Assembly: GCF_036227325.1 (NCBI RefSeq)
Contig: NZ_CP109467.1
Location: 5,952,001-6,016,000, forward strand
Length of the DNA stretch: 64,000 nucleotides
Direction: 5' to 3'
Origin: Streptomyces sp. NBC_01465
Lineage (GTDB): Bacteria > Actinomycetota > Actinomycetes > Streptomycetales > Streptomycetaceae
Shown here: positions 1 through 7,182 of the stretch, in pieces
Position numbering within the stretch: the stretch's first letter is position 1
Layout: every line of letters begins with the position of its first letter
Position numbers and translations under genes: made by a program
The notes under the pieces: generated by a model
Told to the model about the DNA's origin: nothing
What the model saw: only the letters and a program-made list of their open reading frames with translations
Database searches by the model: none

Positions 1-17
1 ACCGTTAACGTGGCCGT

Positions 18-785
18 ATGACTGTGAATCTCGAAGTCTCCGAAGGCGTCGGCACCATCCGCCTGGACCGCCCCCCGATGAACGCCCTCGACGTCGCCAC
101 CCAGGACCGGCTGCGCGAGCTCGCCGAGGAGGCCACGCGCCGAGACGACGTGCGTGCGGTGATCGTCTACGGCGGCGAGAAGGTGTTCGCCGCCGGAGCG
201 GACATCAAGGAGATGCAGGCGATGGACCATGCGGCGATGGTCGTACGCTCCCGGGCGCTGCAGGACTCCTTCACCGCAGTGGCCCGTATCCCCAAGCCCG
301 TCGTCGCCGCCGTCACCGGCTACGCGCTGGGCGGCGGTTGCGAGTTGGCGCTCTGCGCGGACTTCCGCATCGCCGCCGACAATGCCAAGCTCGGGCAGCC
401 CGAGATCCTCCTCGGCCTGATCCCCGGCGCGGGCGGCACCCAGCGCCTGGCCCGTCTGGTCGGCCCCTCCAAGGCGAAGGACCTCATCTTCACCGGCCGT
501 ATGGTCAAGGCGGACGAGGCCCTGGCCATCGGCCTGGTCGACCGGGTCGTGCCGGCCGCCGAGGTGTACGAGCAGGCGCACGCCTGGGCCGCCCGGCTCG
601 CCCAGGGCCCCGCGATCGCGCTGCGCGCCGCCAAGGAGGCGATCGACACGGGCCTGGAGACGGACATCGACACCGGGCTCGCGGTCGAACGCACCTGGTT
701 CGCAGGCCTGTTCGCGACCGAGGACCGCGAGCGCGGGATGCGCAGCTTCGTGGAAGAGGGTCCTGGCAAGGCGAAGTTCCAGTAG
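18..785 (+). CDS. Enoyl-CoA hydratase/isomerase (crotonase family)
   Basis: A 255 aa protein of normal length for the crotonase superfamily, which hydrates trans-2-enoyl-CoA thioesters in the cytoplasm, usually in fatty-acid or branched-chain acid breakdown. The CoA-binding and oxyanion-hole elements are visible: AAGADIKEM near residue 60 and the glycine-rich ALGGGCELALCADFRIA segment near residue 105, followed by the PEILLGLIPGAGGT stretch that carries one of the two usual catalytic glutamates. No second domain is present, so it is a stand-alone hydratase rather than a fused multienzyme. It is followed by a perfect hairpin at 809-839, so it probably ends its transcription unit. The exact acyl substrate cannot be read from sequence. 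Confidence 0.93.
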   Translation: MTVNLEVSEGVGTIRLDRPPMNALDVATQDRLRELAEEATRRDDVRAVIVYGGEKVFAAGADIKEMQAMDHAAMVVRSRALQDSFTAVARIPKPVVAAVTGYALGGGCELALCADFRIAADNAKLGQPEILLGLIPGAGGTQRLARLVGPSKAKDLIFTGRMVKADEALAIGLVDRVVPAAEVYEQAHAWAARLAQGPAIALRAAKEAIDTGLETDIDTGLAVERTWFAGLFATEDRERGMRSFVEEGPGKAKFQ

Positions 786-808
786 CCGTTCACCAGTTGG
801 GAGTATTA

Positions 809-839
809 GCTGCACCTTAAGAGAGCCTTAAGGTGCAGC
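809..839 (+). terminator. Hairpin terminator after enoyl-CoA hydratase gene
   Basis: Perfect inverted repeat: 13-nt arms at 809-821 and 827-839 (GCTGCACCTTAAG and its complement) around a 5-nt loop. It lies 24 bases after the stop codon. There is no U-tract, which is usual for Streptomyces terminators. Confidence 0.75.
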
Positions 840-1017
840 CGCCCCATACTCATGGTGATCACTCGTGCGCGCGGTGTCATCGCAGGTCAGGGCGGACAAA
901 TCAGGGTGCTGCCTGCCTCTGTCATATGCCGATCGACGCCTCTGGAGGGTGTTACTCCGGGATACCGATTCCTCCGGATCACCCCCAGGGCCCGCATTCT
1001 GCGGCCATGATGGACCC

Positions 1018-1521
1018 ATGGCGGGCCTGGAGGGTGTGGAGCAGCCGCGGCAGCGTGGTAACGCGACCGCGGCGCGGTGGATACCTGCCGTCGAGGACGA
1101 ACAGGGCCTGAAAGCCCTTGAGTTGTTCGGAAACCCGACGGACGGCGAGGTGCGTCTTCCCTCGCGCCCGGAGTCCGCTGCGACCGCGCGCCGGCTCGCC
1201 CAGTGCGTCGTGCTGCGCCAGTGGGGCCTCTCCCCGCAGACCACCGAACACGCGGTGTTACTCGTCTCCGAGCTCGTGGGCAACGCCGTACGCCACACCG
1301 GCGCCCGCGCCTTCGGGTTACGGATGCTGCGCCGCCGGGGCTGGATCCGTATCGAGGTCCGTGACCCGTCCCGCGGCCTGCCCTGTCTGATGCCGGTGCA
1401 CGAACTGGACACCAGCGGCCGCGGCCTCTTCCTCGTCGACAAGCTCTCCGACCGCTGGGGCGTGGACCTGCTGCCGCGCGGCAAGACCACCTGGTTCGAG
1501 ATGCGCGTCTCCGACCGCTGA
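1018..1521 (+). CDS. ATP-binding regulatory protein (anti-sigma factor-type HATPase), contains two TTA codons
   Basis: A 167 aa protein of the small GHKL ATPase family that in Streptomyces includes RsbW/SpoIIAB-like anti-sigma kinases. The N-box (ELVGNAVRHTG, about residues 85-95) and the C-terminal glycine box (SGRGLFLVDKLSDRWG, about residues 135-150) are clear. The N-terminal 50 residues are not conserved-looking. The start at the ATG at 1018 is chosen because upstream in-frame sequence reads as non-coding. Two leucines are encoded by TTA (1258-1260 and 1318-1320), so translation should need the bldA tRNA and the gene is probably expressed late in development. No sigma factor or anti-anti-sigma gene lies beside it, so its partner is unknown. 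Confidence 0.85.
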   Translation: MAGLEGVEQPRQRGNATAARWIPAVEDEQGLKALELFGNPTDGEVRLPSRPESAATARRLAQCVVLRQWGLSPQTTEHAVLLVSELVGNAVRHTGARAFGLRMLRRRGWIRIEVRDPSRGLPCLMPVHELDTSGRGLFLVDKLSDRWGVDLLPRGKTTWFEMRVSDR

Positions 1522-1557
1522 AGCACCGCTGAACCACCGCTGAAAACCCGCCCACGC

Positions 1558-1601
1558 AGAAGCCCCCGGGTCGGCCGGGTTACGGCGCTGCGGGGGCTTC
1601 T
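1558..1601 (+). terminator. Hairpin terminator after the ATP-binding regulator
   Basis: Perfect 10-nt arms AGAAGCCCCC (1558-1567) and its complement (1592-1601) with a 24-nt GC-rich loop, 36 bases after the stop codon. Confidence 0.75.
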
Positions 1602-1895
1602 GTGGAGCGCCGTGGAATGGGGGGTGTTTCCACGGCGGCTTTGGACGACCTGGCCCGGGTCAATGGGGGTCGATGACTCGACTATGGCAGAGAAGCCCGC
1701 CGAGTACCAAAGTCCCTACTCGGACAAAAGTCCGCATACCATCACAGTTTAGATGTGAATCGTAGGTGACGTCGGCCACTCACCTGGTAAACGATGAATG
1801 AATATCCGATCCGGCGAGTAATTGCCCGGACCGCCGTCGACGCGCAGGGCCCTGAACCGGCTCAATCAAGATCTTCCTCCCCTTCCGCCCCTTAA
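1602..1895. other. Non-coding gap with small inverted repeats
   Basis: With the preceding terminator this makes a gene-free stretch of about 370 bases. It holds the inverted repeat CCGAGTA (1700-1706)/TACTCGG (1717-1723), an overlapping CGGAC-AAAA-GTCCG hairpin (1721-1734), and two copies of AAAGTCC (1709-1715 and 1727-1733). It probably contains the promoter of the gene at 1896, but I cannot fix the -35/-10 boxes. Confidence 0.4.
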
Positions 1896-2708
1896 ATGGC
1901 TGTTGTGACTGAGATCGACCGCCGCAGCGCACTGCGCGCCGGAGCGGGCGCGGCCATCGCGGGGGCCTTCGCAGCAGGCTGTACGGAGTCCGACCCCGCC
2001 CAGCACGCAGCCGCACGCCCCGCCTCCGCGCCCCCCGCCCCGTCCCGGAAGCCCCCACCGACCGCATCCCCACGCCCCGCCCCGGCCCCCCGCGCCTTCC
2101 CCGGACAGCCCGAGCAGATCGAGCACGGCCCCCGCGACCGCCCCAAGGTCGCGCTCACCTTCCACGGCCAGGGCGACCCCGCCGTCGCCAAGGCCGTACT
2201 CGCCGAGGCCGAACGCGCCGGCGCCCGCGTCACCGTCCTCGCCGTCGGCACCTGGCTCGACGAACAGCCGCAGATGGCCCGCCGCATCCTCGACGGCGGC
2301 CACGACCTCGGCAACCACACCCTCCACCACATCTCCATCTCGGCCATGTCCGAGCAGGAGGCGTACGCGGAGATCACCGGCTGCGCCGACCGCCTGCGCC
2401 GCCTGACGGGGTCCATCGGCACCTGGTTCCGCCCCTCGCGCACCCAGTACGCGACCCCGCTCGTCCAGAAGCTGGCCCGCCGCGCCGGATACCCCCACGT
2501 CCTCTCGTACGACGTGGACTCCCTCGACTACACCTCGCCGGGCGCGGACGCCGTCACCCGCAACGTCGCCGACCGGGTCGGCAACGGGTCCGTGGTCTCC
2601 CTGCACTTCGGCTACCAGGACACCGTCGCCGCCCTGCCCGCCGTCCTCGACACACTCGCCCGCCGCGGACTGCACGCGGTGACGACCACGGAGCTGCTCG
2701 CCTCATGA
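1896..2708 (+). CDS. Polysaccharide deacetylase-like (NodB fold) lipoprotein with altered motif 1
   Basis: A 270 aa exported protein. The N-terminus has twin arginines (RRSALR) and a lipobox ending at Cys29 (AFAAGC), so it is probably a Tat-exported lipoprotein, followed by a Pro/Ala-rich linker to about residue 75. The rest reads as a NodB/polysaccharide deacetylase domain: motif 2 is present as HTLHH (His141 and His145), and FRPSRTQ stands where the usual RPPxG motif lies. Motif 1, normally TFDDG, is TFHGQG here, so the catalytic base and a metal-ligand Asp are not in their usual place. It may be an inactive or differently acting relative. The ATGA overlap with the next gene indicates translational coupling. 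No good Shine-Dalgarno precedes this ATG; a GTG at 1905 is an alternative start. Confidence 0.8.
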   Translation: MAVVTEIDRRSALRAGAGAAIAGAFAAGCTESDPAQHAAARPASAPPAPSRKPPPTASPRPAPAPRAFPGQPEQIEHGPRDRPKVALTFHGQGDPAVAKAVLAEAERAGARVTVLAVGTWLDEQPQMARRILDGGHDLGNHTLHHISISAMSEQEAYAEITGCADRLRRLTGSIGTWFRPSRTQYATPLVQKLARRAGYPHVLSYDVDSLDYTSPGADAVTRNVADRVGNGSVVSLHFGYQDTVAALPAVLDTLARRGLHAVTTTELLAS

Positions 2709-3901
2709 CCGCCCAGCGCACCCGCGCCACCCTGCTCGCCTCGGCCTGCGTCCTGCTTGCCGCGCTCGCCGGCTGCTCCACCCCCGCGGAGAAGAGCAAG
2801 CCCGAAGCGCTCGCCGCCACCAAACAGGCCCCCGCCCGGCCCGCCGCCGAGGGCAAGAAGGCGATCCCGGCCGGACTGCCCGGGATGCCGCCGGTCCTCG
2901 ACGCCAAGGACGTCTACGCCGCCGACCGCCCGAACGCGCTCTCGCCGGTCGTCAAGAACTACCCCTCGCGGGTCTACGTCCCCAACACCAACTCCAACAC
3001 CGTCTCGGTGATCGACCCCAAGACGTACAAGGTCATCGAGACGATCCCGGTCGGCGAACAGCCCCAACACGTCGTCCCCTCCTGGGACATGAAGACGCTC
3101 TGGGTCAACAACGACCGCGGCAACACCCTCACCCCCATCGACCCGATGACGGGCCGCGCGGGCAAGACGGTCGACGTCCACGACCCGTACAACCTCTACT
3201 TCACGCCCAACGGCAAGTACGCGATCGTCATGGCCTCGCTCGACCGCGAACTGGTCTTCCGCGACGCGCACACCATGAGCCGCGAGAAGACCGTCCCGGT
3301 CACCTGCTACGGCGTCAACCACGCGGACTTCTCCGCCGACGGCCGGTACTTCATCGTCTCCTGCGAGTTCTCCGGCGAACTCCTCAAGGTCGACACCGAG
3401 AAGATGAAGATCGTCGGCCAGCAGCGGCTTCCCTTCCAGGGCGCTATGCCGCAGGACGTGAAGATCTCGCCCGACGGCAAGACCTTCTACATCGCCGACA
3501 TGATGGCCAACGGGATGTGGGTCCTGGACGGCGACAAGTTCACGACCCCGAAGCTGCTGCCCACCGGCAAGGGCTGCCACGGGCTGTACGTCAGCCGCGA
3601 CTCCAAGGAGATGTACGTCTCCAACCGCGGCGAGGGCACCATCTCCATCTTCGACTTCCCGAAGAACCGCCTCACGAAGAAGTGGCACCTCCCCGACGGC
3701 GGCAGCCCTGACATGGGCGGCGTCTCGGCGGACGGCAAGGTGCTCTGGCTGTCGGGCCGCTACAACGCGGAGGTGTACGCGATCGACACCGTCACCGGCA
3801 AGGAGCTCGCCCGCATCCCGGTCGGCGACGGCCCGCACGGGCTTGCGGTGTATCCGCAGCCGGGGCGGTACTCCTTGGGGCACACGGGGATCTTCCGGTA
3901 G
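2705..3901 (+). CDS. YVTN-type beta-propeller lipoprotein
   Basis: A 398 aa surface lipoprotein: Sec-type signal with lipobox ending at Cys24 (ALAGC), then an Ala/Lys/Pro-rich linker. From about residue 80 it consists of repeated blades of the YVTN/YncE type (RVYVPNTNSNTVSVIDPKTYKVIETIPVGEQP is the clearest, with others ending in LARIPVGDGPHG). Such seven-bladed propellers usually bind proteins or ligands, and sometimes carry lactonase-like activity; no enzyme motif is evident. Its start codon overlaps the stop of the deacetylase-like gene (ATGA), so the two lipoproteins are probably made together and may act together at the cell envelope. Confidence 0.87.
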   Translation: MTAQRTRATLLASACVLLAALAGCSTPAEKSKPEALAATKQAPARPAAEGKKAIPAGLPGMPPVLDAKDVYAADRPNALSPVVKNYPSRVYVPNTNSNTVSVIDPKTYKVIETIPVGEQPQHVVPSWDMKTLWVNNDRGNTLTPIDPMTGRAGKTVDVHDPYNLYFTPNGKYAIVMASLDRELVFRDAHTMSREKTVPVTCYGVNHADFSADGRYFIVSCEFSGELLKVDTEKMKIVGQQRLPFQGAMPQDVKISPDGKTFYIADMMANGMWVLDGDKFTTPKLLPTGKGCHGLYVSRDSKEMYVSNRGEGTISIFDFPKNRLTKKWHLPDGGSPDMGGVSADGKVLWLSGRYNAEVYAIDTVTGKELARIPVGDGPHGLAVYPQPGRYSLGHTGIFR

Positions 3902-3913
3902 CCACGCACGGGT

Positions 3914-4567
3914 TCAGGGGGCGCTGACGCTCTCCGGCAACATCAGCGCCTCCGACCCCACCGCCCGGTACCCCGCCGCCTGGAACGCCCGCACACTGCG
4001 CGCGTTGCCGGGCGCCTGCTGCGCCCACACCACCTCGTCCGGTACGAGATGCCGCGCCGCCACCGCCAGCCGTACGCCGAGCCCCCGCCCCCGCGCCGAC
4101 TTGTCCACCTCGATCGCGGCCTCCCAGCGGCCCGCCACACCCCGGCCGAGCACCACGACCCCGCCGTCGGCCGCCCACACCCGCACCCCGTCGCGCCGCC
4201 TGCGCGAGGTCACCACGCGCGGATGGTCCTGGTCCTCGATCTCCTTCAGTACGAGATCCGGCTCGCCCGGCAGCGCGGGCGCGACCGTGAGCAGGTCGAT
4301 GGTGTCCATGCGGCGTCCTGTCCGGGTCAGCAGCGCCGCCAGGAACCCCGGGTTCATCGCGGCGGCCAGCGCATCGCTCCGCGCCGCCGCCAGCTCCTCC
4401 CGTACCCACTGCGGATCCTCGTCGGTGAAGACCACCGAGTGCGCGGTGAAGGCCAGTACCCCGGCGTCCCGTGCGCCGGGCTGCCCGAGGACCGTCACCG
4501 CGCCGTCCATCGGCGGGAACCGCCCGCGCGCCGCCGCTGCCAGAATGCCGGCCAGTGAGTCACCCAT
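3914..4567 (-). CDS. GNAT-family N-acetyltransferase
   Basis: A 217 aa cytoplasmic protein. The C-terminal half carries the GNAT acetyl-CoA motif A: the stretch IEVDKSARGRGLGVRLAVAARH (about residues 147-168) contains the usual Arg/Gly pyrophosphate loop, followed by VWAQQAPGNARSVRAFQAAGYRAVG, which matches motif B. The acceptor substrate is not apparent. It is divergent from the MerR gene at 4628 with only 60 bases between start codons, so both may share the control region at 4590-4620. The start at 4567 is preferred because the frame stays open far upstream through an unrelated gene. Confidence 0.85.
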   Translation of the reverse strand: MGDSLAGILAAAARGRFPPMDGAVTVLGQPGARDAGVLAFTAHSVVFTDEDPQWVREELAAARSDALAAAMNPGFLAALLTRTGRRMDTIDLLTVAPALPGEPDLVLKEIEDQDHPRVVTSRRRRDGVRVWAADGGVVVLGRGVAGRWEAAIEVDKSARGRGLGVRLAVAARHLVPDEVVWAQQAPGNARSVRAFQAAGYRAVGSEALMLPESVSAP

Positions 4568-4589
4568 GGAATCCGTCCCTCTCCTCGGC

Positions 4590-4620
4590 TTGAGTCTCCA
4601 CCGACTGGAAGGCAGACACT
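4590..4620 (+). promoter_or_regulatory. MerR-type promoter with 19-bp spacer and internal operator
   Basis: TTGAGT (4590-4595), exactly 19 bases, then GACACT (4615-4620). The spacer contains the imperfect dyad CTCCA-CCGAC-TGGAA. An over-long 19-bp spacer with a central dyad is the hallmark of promoters that MerR proteins untwist. The predicted start of transcription falls at or next to the ATG at 4628, so the regulator mRNA would be leaderless. Confidence 0.7.
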
Positions 4621-4627
4621 CAGAGAC

Positions 4628-5551
4628 ATGATCGACGAAGGCCCCGAACAGCTCACCATCGGGCAGCTCTCCCGGCGCACGGGACTCTCCGTGCGCACCA
4701 TCCGCTACTGGTCCGACATCGGCGCTCTGCCGCCCGTCGGCCGGTCGGCGGGCGGCTACCGGCTGTACGACGCACAGTCCCTGGCCCGCCTCGAACTCAT
4801 CCGCACACTGCGGGAGTTGGGGCTCGGCCTGGACGACGTACAGCGGGTGGTGGAGGGCGAGCGCGACCTCGCGGCCGTGGCCGCCGCCCATGTGGCGGCC
4901 CTGGACGCGCAGATCCGCACGCTCCGGCTGAACCGGGCCGTCCTGTCGACCGTCGCGAAGAGGAAATCCGGAACCGAGGAGATGGCACTCATGAACAAAC
5001 TGGCACGGCTCTCGGCAGCCGAGCGCAAGCAGATCGTCGACGACTTCGTGGACGAGATCTTCGGCGGCATCGACGCCGACCCGCTGATCAGGGAGCGCGC
5101 CGAGCACTCCGCGGTCGACCTGCCCGACGACCCGACCCCCGAGCAGGTCGACGCCTGGGTGGAGCTGGCCGAACTGGTACAGAACCCTGCATTCCGGCAG
5201 CAGATGCGGCAGATGGTGGAGTTCAACGCACAGGGGCGGGCCGCGGAGGGGCCCGGGCAGGAGCCCGGGGCGTTCAAGTGGTTCGCGACACGGGTCGTGC
5301 AGGTGGTCGGCGAGGCCCGCGAACAGGGCATCGCCCCCGAGTCCCCGGAGGCCGTCGAGGTCCTGCACCGCCTGCTCGGCGGGGACGCGGACCTGGCTGC
5401 CGTACTGCACCGCATCGAGGGCTCCACCTTCACCGACGCCGACCGCTACCGGCAGCTCACGGCGGTGATCAACGGCCGCACACCCCAGCCCCGGCACCAC
5501 GAGGACTTCGGTTGGCTGGCCGCTGCACTCCGCGCTCACCACGCCGGTTAA
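4628..5551 (+). CDS. MerR-family transcriptional regulator
   Basis: A 307 aa protein. Residues 9-76 form a typical MerR winged helix-turn-helix (LTIGQLSRRTGLSVRTIRYWSDIGALPPVGR followed by GGYRLYDAQSLARLELIRTLRELGLGL). A coiled-coil region follows, then a large C-terminal domain of about 190 residues that I do not recognise as a drug-binding (TipAS or BmrR) domain or as a metal-binding site; it has no cysteine cluster, so metal sensing is unlikely. It probably autoregulates through the 19-bp-spacer promoter immediately upstream and may also control the divergent acetyltransferase. No Shine-Dalgarno sequence precedes the ATG, in line with leaderless translation. Confidence 0.9.
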   Translation: MIDEGPEQLTIGQLSRRTGLSVRTIRYWSDIGALPPVGRSAGGYRLYDAQSLARLELIRTLRELGLGLDDVQRVVEGERDLAAVAAAHVAALDAQIRTLRLNRAVLSTVAKRKSGTEEMALMNKLARLSAAERKQIVDDFVDEIFGGIDADPLIRERAEHSAVDLPDDPTPEQVDAWVELAELVQNPAFRQQMRQMVEFNAQGRAAEGPGQEPGAFKWFATRVVQVVGEAREQGIAPESPEAVEVLHRLLGGDADLAAVLHRIEGSTFTDADRYRQLTAVINGRTPQPRHHEDFGWLAAALRAHHAG

Positions 5552-5597
5552 TCTGACCAGCGTCAAAAAGCACGACATCGGACAAGGGGTGGACCCA

Positions 5598-5810
5598 GTG
5601 GCGGACATCGAAGAGGCACGCAAGGCGTTCGGGCGGCTCGACGTCGACGGCGACGGCCGGGTGACGGCAGCCGAGTACAAGAGCGTCATGGCGCAGCTCG
5701 GCGACTTCAACGTCACCGAGACCGTGGCCCAGGCCATCATCAAGGCCAAGGACGGCAACGGCGACGGCAAGCTCTCTTTCGAAGAGTTCTGGGCTGCTCT
5801 CAACAAGTAG
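5598..5810 (+). CDS. Small EF-hand calcium-binding protein
   Basis: A 70 aa acidic protein with two complete EF-hand loops: DVDGDGRVTAAE (about residues 15-26) and DGNGDGKLSFEE (about 52-63), each with Asp/Asn at positions 1, 3 and 5 and Glu at 12. It matches the small bacterial calmodulin-like proteins found in Streptomyces and is presumably cytosolic, buffering or sensing calcium. The GTG at 5598 is chosen because AAGGGG at 5584-5589 lies 8 bases before it; the upstream in-frame GTG at 5589 would overlap that ribosome-binding site. Confidence 0.9.
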   Translation: MADIEEARKAFGRLDVDGDGRVTAAEYKSVMAQLGDFNVTETVAQAIIKAKDGNGDGKLSFEEFWAALNK

Positions 5811-5838
5811 TGGTCAACTCTCGGTAATCTGCCGTGCC

Positions 5839-6507
5839 ATGGAGCCGTTACACGGACAGGCACAGCGCTGGATGAGCAGCGCCGTAGGCCTCGCTGCGCT
5901 CGCCGCCGACGAGGAGCAGGCGCCCTATCTCATGCGCCAGCTGAGTGATTACTGCGCCGACCTGCTGTCGGTGGCCTCGGCGAGCGTGCTGCTCGCCGAG
6001 GCCACCGACAGCGGCGGTCCGGGGGAGGAGTGCCTCGACCAGGACGCCGCGCTGGTCAATGTGGACCTGCGGGAGCAGGAGGAGCGCTGGCCCGAGTTCG
6101 CCGGGCGCGCCCTGGCGGAGGGCAGGACCACAGCCACGCTGCTGCCGCTGCACGGGACGGAGGGCTCGGACCCCGTTGCCGTACTGCAACTGCTGTGCGC
6201 CGAGCGCGAGTTGTCGACGTGCGAGGTCGACTCGGCGCAGCATCTCGGGGATCTCGCCGTACTGCTGCTGACGCAGTTCCGCGAGCTGCAGCAGGAGCGG
6301 CAGACCACCGGGCAGCTGAACGAGGCGCTGAGCAGCAGGATCGTCATCGAGCAGGCCAAGGGGATGCTCGCGGCACAGCTGGGGGTGGCTCCCGACGAGG
6401 CCTTCAACGTCCTGCGCGGTTATGCGCGGTCGCGGCGCCTGAAGCTGCGGGGTGTGGCGCAGGCGGTCGTGGACCGCGAGCTGGTCCTGGATCCGGCAGC
6501 CGACTGA
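5839..6507 (+). CDS. GAF-ANTAR domain RNA-binding antitermination regulator
   Basis: A 222 aa protein. Residues about 1-140 fit a degenerate GAF sensor domain; residues about 150-215 are an ANTAR domain (NEALSSRIVIEQAKGMLAAQLGV followed by PDEAFNVLRGYARSRRLKLRGVAQAVV), with the conserved Ala, Lys, Gly and Arg positions of RNA-binding ANTAR helices. Such proteins bind paired hexaloop hairpins in nascent mRNA and prevent termination. No ligand is apparent. It sits downstream of the EF-hand gene with a 28-base gap and could be co-transcribed with it. Confidence 0.88.
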   Translation: MEPLHGQAQRWMSSAVGLAALAADEEQAPYLMRQLSDYCADLLSVASASVLLAEATDSGGPGEECLDQDAALVNVDLREQEERWPEFAGRALAEGRTTATLLPLHGTEGSDPVAVLQLLCAERELSTCEVDSAQHLGDLAVLLLTQFRELQQERQTTGQLNEALSSRIVIEQAKGMLAAQLGVAPDEAFNVLRGYARSRRLKLRGVAQAVVDRELVLDPAAD

Positions 6508-6582
6508 TCCCCGTGCCCTAATCCGAGTGAACCTGCAGGTCTCTCGGGTGTGCCCTCGCTCCGTCCGGGATACGACAGATCC

Positions 6583-6912
6583 ATGGTGATCGCGGTCCGG
6601 CCCGTCCTGGTGGCGCTGATGGTGGCGTTCCTCGGGCTGCTCGCGCACGATGCCGCGGTGGAGCCGGGGCGCGATGTGCGGACCGCCGCGGAGTCCTCGT
6701 ACGCCGCCGGCTGCGAGAGCGAACCCCATGCGGAGTCCGCCGCCCCGGTGCACGCGCCCGGCCGGCGCGGGCCGTTCTGTCCGCTGCGGCCGGTTGTCGA
6801 GGGGCCGGCCGCGATTCCGGTTCCGTACGCGCTCGATGCCGTACGTGCGCCGGGCCTGATCTCCAGTGCCACCGCTCTGCGGGCCGTGTGCTGTGTGGTG
6901 CTGCGCTGCTGA
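6583..6912 (+). CDS. Hypothetical small secreted or membrane-anchored protein
   Basis: A predicted 109 aa product with one N-terminal hydrophobic segment (about residues 5-22, VRPVLVALMVAFLGLLAH) that could be an uncleaved anchor or a signal peptide, and a short Arg/Gly/Pro motif GRRGPFCPLRP in the middle. It ends with CCVVLRC. I do not recognise a family. The ATG at 6583 is preferred since it places the hydrophobic segment at the very N-terminus. Codon use looks like that of the neighbours, but the reading could still be fortuitous. Confidence 0.45.
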   Translation: MVIAVRPVLVALMVAFLGLLAHDAAVEPGRDVRTAAESSYAAGCESEPHAESAAPVHAPGRRGPFCPLRPVVEGPAAIPVPYALDAVRAPGLISSATALRAVCCVVLRC

Positions 6913-6982
6913 GAGGCCCGTGCCCTCGGACAGCGGAAGTGCCCCCCACACACATGCACCTGGCACCAAGGACGGTTCTGTC

Positions 6983-7135
6983 ATGCCCATCGACCCCTTT
7001 GCGGCGCTGAACGCCATGCTGCGCGCCGAGGCCGCGCGCTTCACCCCGCCGCCGCGTACCGGTCCCGTACCGGAGAAGGCCGCCGAGCCCGAGGCCGAGG
7101 AGGCGCGGGAGGAGCGGGGCGAGAAGGAGATGTAG
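6983..7135 (+). CDS. Small acidic protein, unknown function
   Basis: A 50 aa product: an N-terminal helix-like portion (MPIDPFAALNAMLRAEAARF), a Pro-rich turn, and a charged Glu/Ala/Arg tail. An AAGGACG ribosome-binding site lies about 8 bases before the ATG, and a strong hairpin follows the stop, both of which support a real gene. No family recognised. Confidence 0.5.
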   Translation: MPIDPFAALNAMLRAEAARFTPPPRTGPVPEKAAEPEAEEAREERGEKEM

Positions 7136-7140
7136 GGCGA

Positions 7141-7177
7141 GCGGGGCCCGGCGGGCCGTGTGTCCGCCGGGCCCCGC
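7141..7177. terminator. Bidirectional hairpin terminator
   Basis: Perfect 14-nt arms GCGGGGCCCGGCGG (7141-7154) and its complement (7164-7177), with a 9-nt loop. It sits between the stop of the small gene on the plus strand and the stop of the GH64 gene on the minus strand, so it can end transcripts from both sides. Confidence 0.85.
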
Positions 7178-7182
7178 GTCCC

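Noticed and set aside
4628..5551. MerR as a metal-sensing regulator
   Set aside because: No cysteine or histidine cluster in the C-terminal half.
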